From Deltaproteobacteria bacterium (GTDB lineage: Bacteria > Desulfobacterota > Syntrophia > Syntrophales > Smithellaceae), in assembly GCA_025361065.1 (NCBI GenBank), contig JANYAY010000058.1, positions 1 to 42,574 of the forward strand: DNA of 42,574 bases, read 5' to 3'. Position numbers and translations under genes: made by a program. Position 1 is the stretch's first letter, and each line of letters begins with the position of its first letter. Below the pieces are notes generated by a model. The model was given only the letters and a program-made list of their open reading frames with translations. It was not told where the DNA came from and searched no databases. Positions 31,993-40,186 of this stretch are shown in pieces.

Positions 31993-32112
31993 TACCAGTT
32001 CTCAATCAAAGCTCTATCTTTATCGGCCGGGTCGTCGGCTTTCTCAGCATACATAAAATACGCCTCGTTGCCCCCTTCTTGCCGCCTCGCTATTATCCTT
32101 AATTTAGAAGTA
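31993..32112 (-). repeat. intergenic repeat family 1, copy 3 (diverged)
   Basis: A 120-bp element that begins 9 bases after the terminator. Read on the minus strand, the core (GATAATAGCGAGGCGGCAAG, GGCGTAT, GAGAAAGCCGACGACC) matches copies 1 and 2. The outer arms (TACCAGTTCTCAATC at 31993-32007 and AATTTAGAAGTA at 32101-32112) pair with a three-base bulge and again differ from the other copies. It lies between the ends of two convergent operons. Confidence 0.65.
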
Positions 32113-32145
32113 TCAGAGCCCGCTGTTTTTCAGCGATAACCATTA

Positions 32146-33708
32146 CTACTCAGCGGGGTATCCAGTGATTTGGGCGATCCGGCGATATATGGGATCCAGG
32201 GCGTGAAATGACTTCTTGTATGCGTCGTTGAACAGTTGGGTGTAAATGCGGTGGTGGTGTGGATCGGGCTGAAAGGTTTTGCCCTTGTGCACCATGGCTG
32301 CTACTGCTTCTTCAAATGTGGCATACATGCCCGTGCCTACTGCCGCATCCATGGCCGCGCCCAGGGCCGCAATCTCGGAGGTCGCCATGCGCGAAGCAGG
32401 CAGATTGAACATGTCGGCCGCAATCTGAACCACCACGTCGCTGCGCGATCCACCGCCGCCGACACGAATTTCCCTGATGGCGATTCCTGTTTTATCCTGA
32501 ACGATCTCCTGCAGGCGGCGCAGTTCGAAACAGATGCCTTCAAAAATTGCCCGGTAGATATGTGCCCGGGTATGGATATCCCCGAATCCGATAATCGCCC
32601 CTTTGGCGTACTTGTTGTTTACCGTGGGAGACCAGTATGGCTGGAGCATGAGACCCATGGAGCCCGGAGGTATTTCCCGGATCACCTCGTCGAGCACTAC
32701 CTCGGGAGCCACCCCGCGTATTTGCGCTTCGATGGCCTCGCGGTGGCCGAACTCCTGCTTGAACCAGGTCACCATCCAAAAACCGCGATAGATGAACATT
32801 TCAATATCCCAGGCATTGGGGAGGGCGGCAGGCCAGGTAAAAAAGCGCAGCTGCCTGTCATTAATGTATTTGTGTGTGATCACCTCCATGGCTGTGGCTG
32901 TTCCGAAACTGATCACGGCAATGAACGGATCGATGGCGCCGGCGCCGAGGAGCTCGCATTGTTTATCTCCTGCTCCGACCACGACCGGCAATCCTTGCGG
33001 CAATCCTGTGGCTTGGGCGGCCTGGGGGGTTATATGTCCCAGTATTTTGTCCGGGGGGTAGAGTTCGACACAGTGTCTGCGCTCGATCCCAAAAGCTTTG
33101 TAGATGAAGTCAAATCCCGCACCATACCAGCGCATGGCCTTGTAATCAAAGGGCCAGATACCGGCGATCATGCCGCAGGAATCATGAAAATCACCGGTAA
33201 GCTGGCGGACGAAGAATCCCGTAGCTTGAACGAACTTGTGCGTCTTGCGGTAGATCTCGGGTTCGTTCTGCTTGATCCACAGGAACTTGGAGTTCTTTTG
33301 CGAATAGCGAATGGCCTCGTTCATGCCCAGCATTTTAGTGGCGAAGGTAACGGCCTTGCCGAGGGGTGGAAAATTCGCCACTGTGCGCTGATCGAGCCAG
33401 ATAATTCCTGCCCGCAAAGCGTTGCCGTCCTTGTCCATGGGGATGACTGTGCTGCGCTGGCTGGTCAGGCCGATCCCGCCAATCTGGCGGTGATCGATGT
33501 CGATCTTAGCCATAAGCCCCCGGCATACCTGGCAGAGCTTGGCCCAGTAATCTTCGGTCCGCTGTTCAGCCCAACCGGGCGACAGGGAAAAGTATGGTTC
33601 ATAGTCGGCCTGTTCCAAAGCGATTTGAGTGCCCTGCCGATCAAAAAGCACCGCGCGTATGCTCTGGGTTCCGGAATCGATAGCTATGATATAGTTCTTG
33701 TCGTTCAT
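32146..33708 (-). CDS. FGGY-family carbohydrate/polyol kinase
   Basis: 520 residues of the FGGY fold: N-terminal ATPase motif AIDSGTQSIRAVLFD, substrate-side GLTSQRSTVIP and IIWLDQRT, second-domain GAGDKQCELLGAG and the C-terminal ADP site RVGGGGSRSDVVVQIAADMF. The size fits glycerol kinase, xylulokinase or related enzymes; the usual glycerol-kinase signature stretches are only partly matched, so the substrate is left open. It is the last gene of a minus-strand cluster with a GlpD-like dehydrogenase and an alkyl-DHAP-synthase-like flavoprotein. Phosphorylation of glycerol, dihydroxyacetone or a similar polyol would therefore make sense. The ribosome site is AGAGGT. The 504-residue frame on the opposite strand is its shadow. 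Confidence 0.88.
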   Translation of the reverse strand: MNDKNYIIAIDSGTQSIRAVLFDRQGTQIALEQADYEPYFSLSPGWAEQRTEDYWAKLCQVCRGLMAKIDIDHRQIGGIGLTSQRSTVIPMDKDGNALRAGIIWLDQRTVANFPPLGKAVTFATKMLGMNEAIRYSQKNSKFLWIKQNEPEIYRKTHKFVQATGFFVRQLTGDFHDSCGMIAGIWPFDYKAMRWYGAGFDFIYKAFGIERRHCVELYPPDKILGHITPQAAQATGLPQGLPVVVGAGDKQCELLGAGAIDPFIAVISFGTATAMEVITHKYINDRQLRFFTWPAALPNAWDIEMFIYRGFWMVTWFKQEFGHREAIEAQIRGVAPEVVLDEVIREIPPGSMGLMLQPYWSPTVNNKYAKGAIIGFGDIHTRAHIYRAIFEGICFELRRLQEIVQDKTGIAIREIRVGGGGSRSDVVVQIAADMFNLPASRMATSEIAALGAAMDAAVGTGMYATFEEAVAAMVHKGKTFQPDPHHHRIYTQLFNDAYKKSFHALDPIYRRIAQITGYPAE

Positions 33709-33727
33709 GTTTTTACCTCTATCTGCC

Positions 33728-35050
33728 TTAAATCAAAGGGACGATATTAGCTTGAGAACCTTTGAGTTTAGCAGTAATTAACAGCGCCGCAGAACGTACC
33801 GGACCCACCCTCGACAAACGGAGGGGATGGATCCCCATTTGCTTGCACAGGCCGGCGGTTGACAGCGCCAGGTCGTTGCATCCGGGACTCATGGTCACAT
33901 TGCGCTTGCCCAGGCGCCGCAGGAGAGCAACACCGTAATCCTGGACGGCGCAGCTGCCGGCGATATGTACCCGGCCTTTGATATTATCGACTGCCTGCTT
34001 GTCAATGCCCTTGCCCATAAGGATCGCGAAACCGCCTTTGCCGTCATGGTCGCGATAGATCATCTCGACAATGCTTTCCGTGTTACGGCGGCAGCCCTCT
34101 TTGCAGCAGCGTTCATTGCCCCTGAAAAACTCGATGTCCGGTGGATAATCATCGAGCAGTTCGCAGGTGAAATTCTGTTTGCGTTCATCGAACAAGAGCC
34201 GGTTAATGATATTGATCCGGGACATGTCGCTTTGGCCGATGCCGGTGGCGCGGCATAAATCCAGGTGTTTGACCTCAGTCAAACCGAAGCCAATCAGGGC
34301 TGCTCCCACCACATCCGTGGCCAGCGGGTCGGGCCCGCCGATGAGGATGTCCATGGGCACCACGCATTTGCCGGCATTATACGTTGTGGGGTAATGGCCA
34401 TGATTGGTGGCGACCAGGCCGTCGATCAGGGCGAAGTCCGGCCGTAGTAAACGGTAAATGTCCGCGAATTTCTGGTGGAGGCGGTAGTTGTGATCCGCGA
34501 TGCGGCTCTTCTGGTGCACAAGTCCGAACTGGTTCTTGATGGACAAGGTCACCTGGGACATGCTGTGGGTCTTGAGCTTGGGCAGTGAGAGATAGAAGTT
34601 TTCATCGCGCTGTTCGAGGAGTCTTTCCAACACAAAGGCCGAGATGTCGATGAATTCCTCCAGGCCTTCCAGAAAGACTGGAACGGCCGCAGTTTCGTCC
34701 AGAAAGACCGGAACGGCGCCCGTTGCTTTGCAGATTCGGAGATATCCGGTACTCTGGAAAACCAGGCGTGTGAAGTTGGCCTGGGTGCAGTTCTCCATAA
34801 CAAAGACCTTACGTGCTCCGCATCCGCGGAAGTAGAGAATGGTCTGGCGCAGCACTTCCGGGTCAGTGTAGACGTAAGGCTCAGAGCCCACACCATTGAT
34901 CTTGATATAGACATCCCGGCTGGAACGGAGAAATTTTCCTCCTCCGCCGAAATGTTCGAAAACCTCGCTTACCGCCTGCGCCAAGCCGCGCTTTGTGTCT
35001 GTCAGAATAACCTCTGTTATGGTTTTTTCTATAGGTTCGGTTTTCTTCAT
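33728..35050 (-). CDS. DUF362 domain protein
   Basis: About 440 residues. The N-terminal two thirds match DUF362: KINGVGSEPYVYTDPEVLRQTI, VFVMENC, the LSLPKLKTHSMSQVTLSIKNQFG stretch (here given as SLPKLKTH and SIKNQFG) and ALIDGLVATNHGH, then GADPLATD-like GGPDPLATDVVG. The C-terminal part holds a Cys cluster (RCCKEGCRRN) and AGSCAVQDYG that might bind metal, though no ferredoxin motif is complete. DUF362 proteins accompany many redox enzymes of anaerobes and their function is not established. The start at 35050 follows GGCAGGTGAAC; a longer frame to 35122 would overlap the flavoprotein gene upstream. It lies 19 bases before the kinase gene. Confidence 0.82.
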   Translation of the reverse strand: MKKTEPIEKTITEVILTDTKRGLAQAVSEVFEHFGGGGKFLRSSRDVYIKINGVGSEPYVYTDPEVLRQTILYFRGCGARKVFVMENCTQANFTRLVFQSTGYLRICKATGAVPVFLDETAAVPVFLEGLEEFIDISAFVLERLLEQRDENFYLSLPKLKTHSMSQVTLSIKNQFGLVHQKSRIADHNYRLHQKFADIYRLLRPDFALIDGLVATNHGHYPTTYNAGKCVVPMDILIGGPDPLATDVVGAALIGFGLTEVKHLDLCRATGIGQSDMSRINIINRLLFDERKQNFTCELLDDYPPDIEFFRGNERCCKEGCRRNTESIVEMIYRDHDGKGGFAILMGKGIDKQAVDNIKGRVHIAGSCAVQDYGVALLRRLGKRNVTMSPGCNDLALSTAGLCKQMGIHPLRLSRVGPVRSAALLITAKLKGSQANIVPLI

Positions 35051-35099
35051 GTTCACCTGCCGGGTTTTATCGTAAAATGGATTAAGAGGCCATGCTGAT

Positions 35100-36803
35100 T
35101 CACCGCCGTGCGGGAATATCATCGAGCCCCAGCTGGCCGCCCGGGTTCATTATGTTGTGCGGGTCGAAGTGCCTTTTCAGTGCCCGCAGGACTGACATCT
35201 GCTCCCGACCAAGGTGTGTTTCCATCCATGGTCCGATCATGCGGCCCACACCATGGTGATGGCTCAATGAACCGCCGAATTTCTGGATCTGGTCGATGAT
35301 GCCGCGCTGGAATGCGCGGTACTCGTCCGGATTGTTCATGCGGGCGATGAAGATGAAATACAGGTTGGTTCCCTGGGGATAGAAATGCGAGGCGTGGGTC
35401 AGGCACATGGTATCCGGACGGCCCTTGATGTAAGCGCGCACCCCCTGATGCAGGCGGTGAAGGTTATCCCAGGTAACACCAGCCTCCAAAGTGTCGATCA
35501 GAATGCCGTAATCGTTCAGATCTTCGCGCATATATGGTTCGGTATAGCGGGTATGTTCCCATTTGCGCGCCGCATAACCGCTCAGGGAAATGGCGCCATA
35601 TTTACGGGCGATTCGTTTGATCTTGCGCGCCACCAGGCGGGTGTAGTCACGGTCGCCTTCGACATTGCCCAGGCTCAGGCAGCGCTGCATCGTCAGGAAT
35701 CCCCGGTGGGACAGGTAAGTATTAACGAAACCCGGCATGCCGTATAGCTTCAAGCCCCGGTCGGTTTCCTCCGGGTCGGAGATGCGATAGATGGCTGGTT
35801 TGCCGAACTCGGACTGCATGATTTCGCGGCTGGCATCGACTGCGGCCTCCCAGGTGGGGTACATGAAGCTGAAGTGTTGCCGGTTCTCGGGCATGAAGCG
35901 GAATATCTTCATGGTGACCTCGACTAAGATGCCGAATGCGCCTTCCGAACCCTTCATGATGTCGTTTACCTTGGGGCCGGTGGCTGATGCCGGATAATCC
36001 AGGGTTTTGAAGGCCCCGGCCGGAGTCACATATTCCTGGCTGAACACGATATCGCCGGCGTCGCCGTAATAGGTCGATGCCTGACCCGAGCCTAATGTTA
36101 CGATCCACCCGCCCACAGTGGAATATTCGAAAGACTGCGGAAAATGGCCGCAGGTATAGCGCTGTCTGGTGTTAAAGATGTCCGGGGCGCGGTTCAGGGC
36201 CTCCTCGTAGGCGGGCCCGAACATGCCCGGCTGTACGCGTGCGGTTTGGTTGAGTTCGTTGATTTCCAGGAGCTTGTTCATGTGCGTGCTCACTACCAGG
36301 GAGATGCCGCCCCGGACCGGACGACAGCCGAAGTTTACGGATGAACCGCCGCTGAAAACGGTGAGCGGAATGCACAATGCGTCGCAGTATTCCACGATCT
36401 TCCGCACATCATGCTTGTCCCGCGGATGCACCACTGCATCGGCCACCTCCCGGATGATGCCCGAACTGAGCTCCAGAATTTCCTCAGCGGTTTTGCCCGA
36501 GGCGTATTTGACGCGGCTGTAATCATCTTGGGCCACGTTTTCCGGGCCGACTATGGCCTTGAGCGCGTCGATCTGTTCGGGTTGGAGCCCGGATGGCCTG
36601 TTTAACACCACCGGCATCAGACCCTCCGACTGTCTGGCGGAGAAATCACCATCGCTCAGGTGGAAATCCTGCTTCATCATTTTATACCAGGCGTCGCTGG
36701 GATGCTTGAAATAGTGAGGATCGCCGTATTTGAAAATGGAGCGAAACGTTCCCGGCGCCGGGGCCTTTTCCGTCCAGTCAGGCCGAAATGGTTTGAAATT
36801 CAT
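35100..36803 (-). CDS. FAD-binding oxidoreductase similar to alkyl-DHAP synthase
   Basis: 567 residues of the VAO/PCMH flavoprotein family. The FAD domain shows VVHPRDKHDVRKIVEY, TVFSGGSSVNFG and STVGGWIVTLGSGQASTYYGD. The C-terminal cap has the triple-His loop SHHHGVGRMIGPWM and ends DPHNIMNPGGQLG. SHHHGVG is the hallmark of alkylglycerone-phosphate synthase (AGPS), which swaps the acyl chain of acyl-DHAP for a fatty alcohol to form an ether bond; bacterial relatives also include lactate/glycolate-type dehydrogenases, where this His run is normally shorter. With GlpD-like and kinase genes alongside, ether-glycerol metabolism is a good hypothesis. The ribosome site GGAGGAT is clear. No signal peptide or membrane helix is seen. 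Confidence 0.85.
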   Translation of the reverse strand: MNFKPFRPDWTEKAPAPGTFRSIFKYGDPHYFKHPSDAWYKMMKQDFHLSDGDFSARQSEGLMPVVLNRPSGLQPEQIDALKAIVGPENVAQDDYSRVKYASGKTAEEILELSSGIIREVADAVVHPRDKHDVRKIVEYCDALCIPLTVFSGGSSVNFGCRPVRGGISLVVSTHMNKLLEINELNQTARVQPGMFGPAYEEALNRAPDIFNTRQRYTCGHFPQSFEYSTVGGWIVTLGSGQASTYYGDAGDIVFSQEYVTPAGAFKTLDYPASATGPKVNDIMKGSEGAFGILVEVTMKIFRFMPENRQHFSFMYPTWEAAVDASREIMQSEFGKPAIYRISDPEETDRGLKLYGMPGFVNTYLSHRGFLTMQRCLSLGNVEGDRDYTRLVARKIKRIARKYGAISLSGYAARKWEHTRYTEPYMREDLNDYGILIDTLEAGVTWDNLHRLHQGVRAYIKGRPDTMCLTHASHFYPQGTNLYFIFIARMNNPDEYRAFQRGIIDQIQKFGGSLSHHHGVGRMIGPWMETHLGREQMSVLRALKRHFDPHNIMNPGGQLGLDDIPARR

Positions 36804-36889
36804 GAGCCTATCCTCCCCTTATAAATATTTCTCCCGTGTTGCCGATGTCCGGCGTTTTTGCAGGGTTCAGCATACTCCTGCATTGCCGC

Positions 36890-38536
36890 TTATGCTTCCG
36901 GCAGCGTGAGCAGTTCGGTGGTTGCCGCCATTTCCTGTTCCATCCGGTTTGCATCCCAGTGCAGCTCCCGGGCTGCCAGAGAGGCTACTTTAAGCAATAC
37001 TTCCTTGCCGGGATGGCCCAGTGTGCCGATACCCGTACGGCGCATGACGATATCGGACAGAGTGCGGGCCATTTCATATCGTACGGCATACGTGACCTGG
37101 GCCAGGATCTCGCCGTCGGCATTGAGAGTTTCGGTGAGCGTCGCATCTTCGCGGGCCAGCTTGAGGATCAGTGCATATTCGGTGCCGTAGTTGCGGCTGA
37201 GGTACTCCAGCGTCGGCGCGCTGAAATCCTTGTTGTCCCGGTGGACGTCACGGACAAAGGCATTCATGTCCTGAATGTCACACCCGGCCAGATGATGTCC
37301 GGCTGTAACGCTCCGACCCGGCGGGCGCCCCAGTTTAGCGGTAACTATTTTGAGACAGTTCTCAGCCAGTTTACGGCTGGTGGTAAATTTGCCGCCTTCG
37401 ACCGTAATCAGGCCGTCGAACCCGTCGCCCTTATTATCATAAATTTCATATTTGCGCGAGCAGGTGTAAGTCTCCTCCGTCTGGTTTTCCACCAGGGGAC
37501 GCAAACCTCCGTAAGTGTGACGGACGTCGGCATAACTGAGTTTACCGTCTCCGAAGGAACTATTGACCTCATCAATCAGATCCTGAATACTTTGCCTGGT
37601 TACATGGTACTTGTCAGGACTCCCGGTGAAGGGTTTATCCGTGGTGCCAATGAGTGTATGACCGCGCCAGGGGATGAGGAAGAAGTGGCGTCCTGACTGC
37701 GTCATGGACCCGACAACATACTTGCCGGATATCAGGCTTTTGTCCGTTATGATATGGATGCCCTCGGATCTCCGCAGAGCGGCGCAACCGTTGCCGTTCG
37801 CTTTGGTCAGGCCGAGTACGACATCCGCCCAGGGACCGCCGCAGTTGATAGTGACGGTACCGTTGATTGTCTGCATGGCGCCGCTGAATATATCTTTGAT
37901 CTTTACACCCGTAACTTTGTGCCCGGAGTCGATAACGAATCCCTCGACCTGGGCGTAGTTGGCCACTTTGGCGCCGTAAGCCACGGCGGACTTGAGAAAG
38001 GCCAGTGTCAGCCGTTCGGGGAAAATGCTGGTGCAATCATAGTAGACCGAGGCTCCGGTGAGGCCTGATGCTCTGACATTTGGTTCGCTTTGCAGCACCT
38101 CTTCTCGGGAAATGGTCCGGTGCATGGGGATGCGCTTTCCGGCATCCCAGGTGTAATTCTTGCCGTAGGACAGGGCATCGTAGAGCAGCATGCCCGCCTT
38201 GACGGCCCACTTGTTGTTTTTCAGGGGCTTGGCGTTGTGCGTTATGATCATGGGCTGGGGATAGACGAAATTGGGGGCGATATTTTCCAGCACCCGGCGC
38301 TCACGTAATGATTCGCGCACCAGACCGATCTCGCCGTTGGCCAGATAGCGCAAACCGCCGTGGATCAGCTTGGAGGTAGCGGCCGAGGTAGCCCAGGAGA
38401 AGTCCCGCATCTCCAACAGCGCCACCTTCAATCCGCGGGTGGCCGCTTCATAGGCCACCGAGGCCCCGGTAATCCCTCCACCGACAACAATGACGTCAAA
38501 GTGCTCTCCTGCGTAATTCTCGATAAACCTTTGCAT
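36890..38536 (-). CDS. glycerol-3-phosphate dehydrogenase-like FAD oxidoreductase
   Basis: 548 residues of the GlpD/GlpA family. The FAD motif is DVIVVGGGITGASVAYEAATRG (core GGGITG). The GlpD signature DFSWATSAATSKLIHGGLRYL is complete in its SKLIHGGLRYL part. Further features are INCGGPWADVV, TDKPFTGSPDKYHV and a C-terminal helical domain (about 400-548). It oxidises sn-glycerol-3-phosphate, or a close analogue, to DHAP and passes electrons to quinone at the membrane. It lies 174 bases from the GntR gene and 86 bases before the AGPS-like gene. An inverted repeat, ATAACTT-N12-AAGTTAT, sits 57 bases upstream of its start. DHAP made here could be the backbone used by the AGPS-like enzyme; that is inference. 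Confidence 0.87.
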   Translation of the reverse strand: MQRFIENYAGEHFDVIVVGGGITGASVAYEAATRGLKVALLEMRDFSWATSAATSKLIHGGLRYLANGEIGLVRESLRERRVLENIAPNFVYPQPMIITHNAKPLKNNKWAVKAGMLLYDALSYGKNYTWDAGKRIPMHRTISREEVLQSEPNVRASGLTGASVYYDCTSIFPERLTLAFLKSAVAYGAKVANYAQVEGFVIDSGHKVTGVKIKDIFSGAMQTINGTVTINCGGPWADVVLGLTKANGNGCAALRRSEGIHIITDKSLISGKYVVGSMTQSGRHFFLIPWRGHTLIGTTDKPFTGSPDKYHVTRQSIQDLIDEVNSSFGDGKLSYADVRHTYGGLRPLVENQTEETYTCSRKYEIYDNKGDGFDGLITVEGGKFTTSRKLAENCLKIVTAKLGRPPGRSVTAGHHLAGCDIQDMNAFVRDVHRDNKDFSAPTLEYLSRNYGTEYALILKLAREDATLTETLNADGEILAQVTYAVRYEMARTLSDIVMRRTGIGTLGHPGKEVLLKVASLAARELHWDANRMEQEMAATTELLTLPEA

Positions 38537-38593
38537 AATAAATACTCCATTTTAGGGGGAGACTCAAATTCCCAAAGCGAAGTGCCTAACCTG

Positions 38594-38619
38594 ATAACTT
38601 GAATGTTACGGAAAGTTAT
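38594..38619. promoter_or_regulatory. inverted repeat upstream of the GlpD-like gene
   Basis: ATAACTT (38594-38600) and AAGTTAT (38613-38619) are perfect 7-bp arms with a 12-bp spacer. The position suits an operator for the neighbouring GntR protein, but it does not resemble the motifs in front of that gene. Confidence 0.35.
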
Positions 38620-38710
38620 ACGAGGTTACGCGAGGTCGCGTGTTGAAATTTGTCAAGCGAACAATCCCGCTGCCAGCGGAGGGTATGAATCCCGAAACGT
38701 GTTGCAGGGA

Positions 38711-39427
38711 TCATACCCGCGGTTGATTGCCGGCGAGAGATTCCTTTACCGCCTCTTCCGCATACAGGAGCACATCCAGCATAATCCGGCGGGCTTCTGC
38801 CGGTTTCCGGCGTTTGATTGCCTCAAAGATGTCACTATGAAACTTGCGGGATCGCTCGAGATTTTTTTCGCTATTGAAATAAAGGTAGTAGTACTGGCGA
38901 TTGAATCGATTAAAGAAGTTCAGCATGATGGTATAAACCAGGTTGCGGGTGGCGCGGGCAATCATCTCGTGAACCCTGATGTCGCGCTCCGGCATGGCCA
39001 GGCCCTGATGAAAGATGACTTGTTCGAGCTCGGCCAAGTCGGCGGCCGTGCGCCTTTGCGCCGCCAGACAGGCCATTTCCGGCACGGTTATCCGGCGCAC
39101 TTCCAGAACATTGAGGATGGTTTCGTTGCGTTCATCTATGGTAGACGAGGCCTTGATAAGATCGAAATTGCCGCTCTCCAGAAAGTTTTTTGCATACACC
39201 CCGTCACCGTGGCGAATATCAATGAGTTCCAGATTTTCGAGTTTACGCAAGGCCTCACGCACTGTGGCGCGGTTGACCTTGAAGGATTCTGCCAGTTCCC
39301 GTTCCGTCGGCAGTTTGTCACCCGGGACGACAGCGCCGGACATGATCTGCTTCTGGATAATGGTCACGATTTCCTCGCTGAGGCGCGAACGCGTGAGTGG
39401 CTGGGCAAAGACCGTATCGGCCGGCAT
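38711..39427 (-). CDS. GntR-family regulator, FCD (FadR) subfamily
   Basis: 238 residues. The winged helix lies at about 18-75: IMSGAVVPGDKLPTERELAESF, KVNRATVREALRKLENLELIDI and GDGVYAKNF. The all-helical FCD ligand domain follows (VLEVRRITVPEMACLAAQRR, MPERDIRVHEMIARATRN), with Asp and His residues positioned as in members that bind a metal and a carboxylate ligand. It heads a minus-strand cluster for glycerol-phosphate-like metabolism and probably controls it in response to one of its intermediates. FadR-type half sites (TTGGT/ACCA) lie 30-60 bases upstream, consistent with autoregulation. The ribosome site is AGGAGA. Confidence 0.88.
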   Translation of the reverse strand: MPADTVFAQPLTRSRLSEEIVTIIQKQIMSGAVVPGDKLPTERELAESFKVNRATVREALRKLENLELIDIRHGDGVYAKNFLESGNFDLIKASSTIDERNETILNVLEVRRITVPEMACLAAQRRTAADLAELEQVIFHQGLAMPERDIRVHEMIARATRNLVYTIMLNFFNRFNRQYYYLYFNSEKNLERSRKFHSDIFEAIKRRKPAEARRIMLDVLLYAEEAVKESLAGNQPRV

Positions 39428-39457
39428 GCGTAATCTCCTTTTGGGCTAACCCGGGTA

Positions 39458-39488
39458 ATTGGTACAGTGAACCATTGGATCGACCAAT
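39458..39488. promoter_or_regulatory. two adjacent FadR-type operator-like palindromes
   Basis: ATTGGT-N7-ACCATT (39458-39476) overlaps ATTGG-atcga-CCAAT (39474-39488). Both match the TTGGT...ACCAA style bound by GntR/FCD proteins such as LldR and FadR. They lie 31-61 bp before the GntR start. Confidence 0.5.
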
Positions 39489-39517
39489 AAATCATTATTC
39501 AGATCTCGTCAAGATAT

Positions 39518-39537
39518 TTTTAGTCGGGAGACTAAAA
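39518..39537. promoter_or_regulatory. perfect inverted repeat TTTTAGTC-ggga-GACTAAAA
   Basis: Arms of 8 bp with a 4-base spacer, 91 bp upstream of the GntR start. It could be a second operator or a small hairpin. No -35/-10 pair was assigned beside it. Confidence 0.4.
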
Positions 39538-39540
39538 TTT

Positions 39541-40186
39541 CAACTGATTTCCTAAAGGTCGCGTGAGGTCGCGTGAGTTCACCGTTGAAGTTTGGAATAC
39601 GACATTCCCTTCAAGGGATTAGATGCGGCTGGAAGGAGGCATCTGAGGTATTGCATGTTTTATTATAATTCATTGTAATTAATCATTATTTTAATGTGTT
39701 ACTACCTTTTCTTACACTGCGGGAAGTTCTTTTTATATCCGGCGAAATGGTGGATAGTGCGCTTATCTAAATGCTAAGCCATAGTCATCAGGATAATGAG
39801 GCGGCAAACTATGGGTTCCTCGACAGGCGAGACCGCGTCACAATAGCAGATAAAACCATCAACACCGTCATGCCGGTGAATACCCTGAGGGGCACGCGAA
39901 TCGGCATCCAGACGTCGTCCCGACGAAAGAGACTGTGTCGTAATAGAATAAATTGCCATTTCGTGTCCTCCGCTGGCGGAGGTGTCACGAAGTGACGGAG
40001 GTGGACTAAGGGAGTGCCAATGTGTAAATTATTAATATTACAGTCACTTAAAAAACATCCACCCCTTTGCCCCCGCCAGCGGGGGACATTACACAGGTGC
40101 TACAATCAGCACCTGTGATTTGCGACATAATCTCTTGGTCGATGTGACAGGATTTTACTGATGTACAACACTAGCAAAAGGCTAAT
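39541..40186. other. non-coding, hairpin-rich stretch between the GntR gene and argJ
   Basis: No credible gene was found; the 74-codon frame at 39771-39995 has no ribosome site and its codons look random. The stretch starts with a direct repeat of GGTCGCGTGA (39557-39578, also near 38628), passes through AT-rich DNA (39655-39710), then holds four perfect hairpins: CCTCCGC-tg-GCGGAGG (39967-39982), GTCAC-gaa-GTGAC (39984-39996), CCCCCGC-ca-GCGGGGG (40070-40085) and CACAGGTGCT-N6-AGCACCTGTG (40092-40117). None is followed by a T-run, so they are not ordinary terminators. Confidence 0.6.

Noticed and set aside
32236-33750. 504-codon open frame on the plus strand opposite the FGGY kinase gene
   Set aside because: It is fully antisense to a kinase with complete motifs, shows no domain, has low-complexity His/Gly-rich content and no ribosome site; it is a GC-driven shadow.
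36836-37696. 286-codon plus-strand frame opposite the GlpD-like gene
   Set aside because: It is antisense to a complete FAD enzyme and lacks start signals or domains.
39771-39995. 74-codon ORF upstream of argJ
   Set aside because: No ribosome site, no conserved motif, and it runs into a hairpin repeat.
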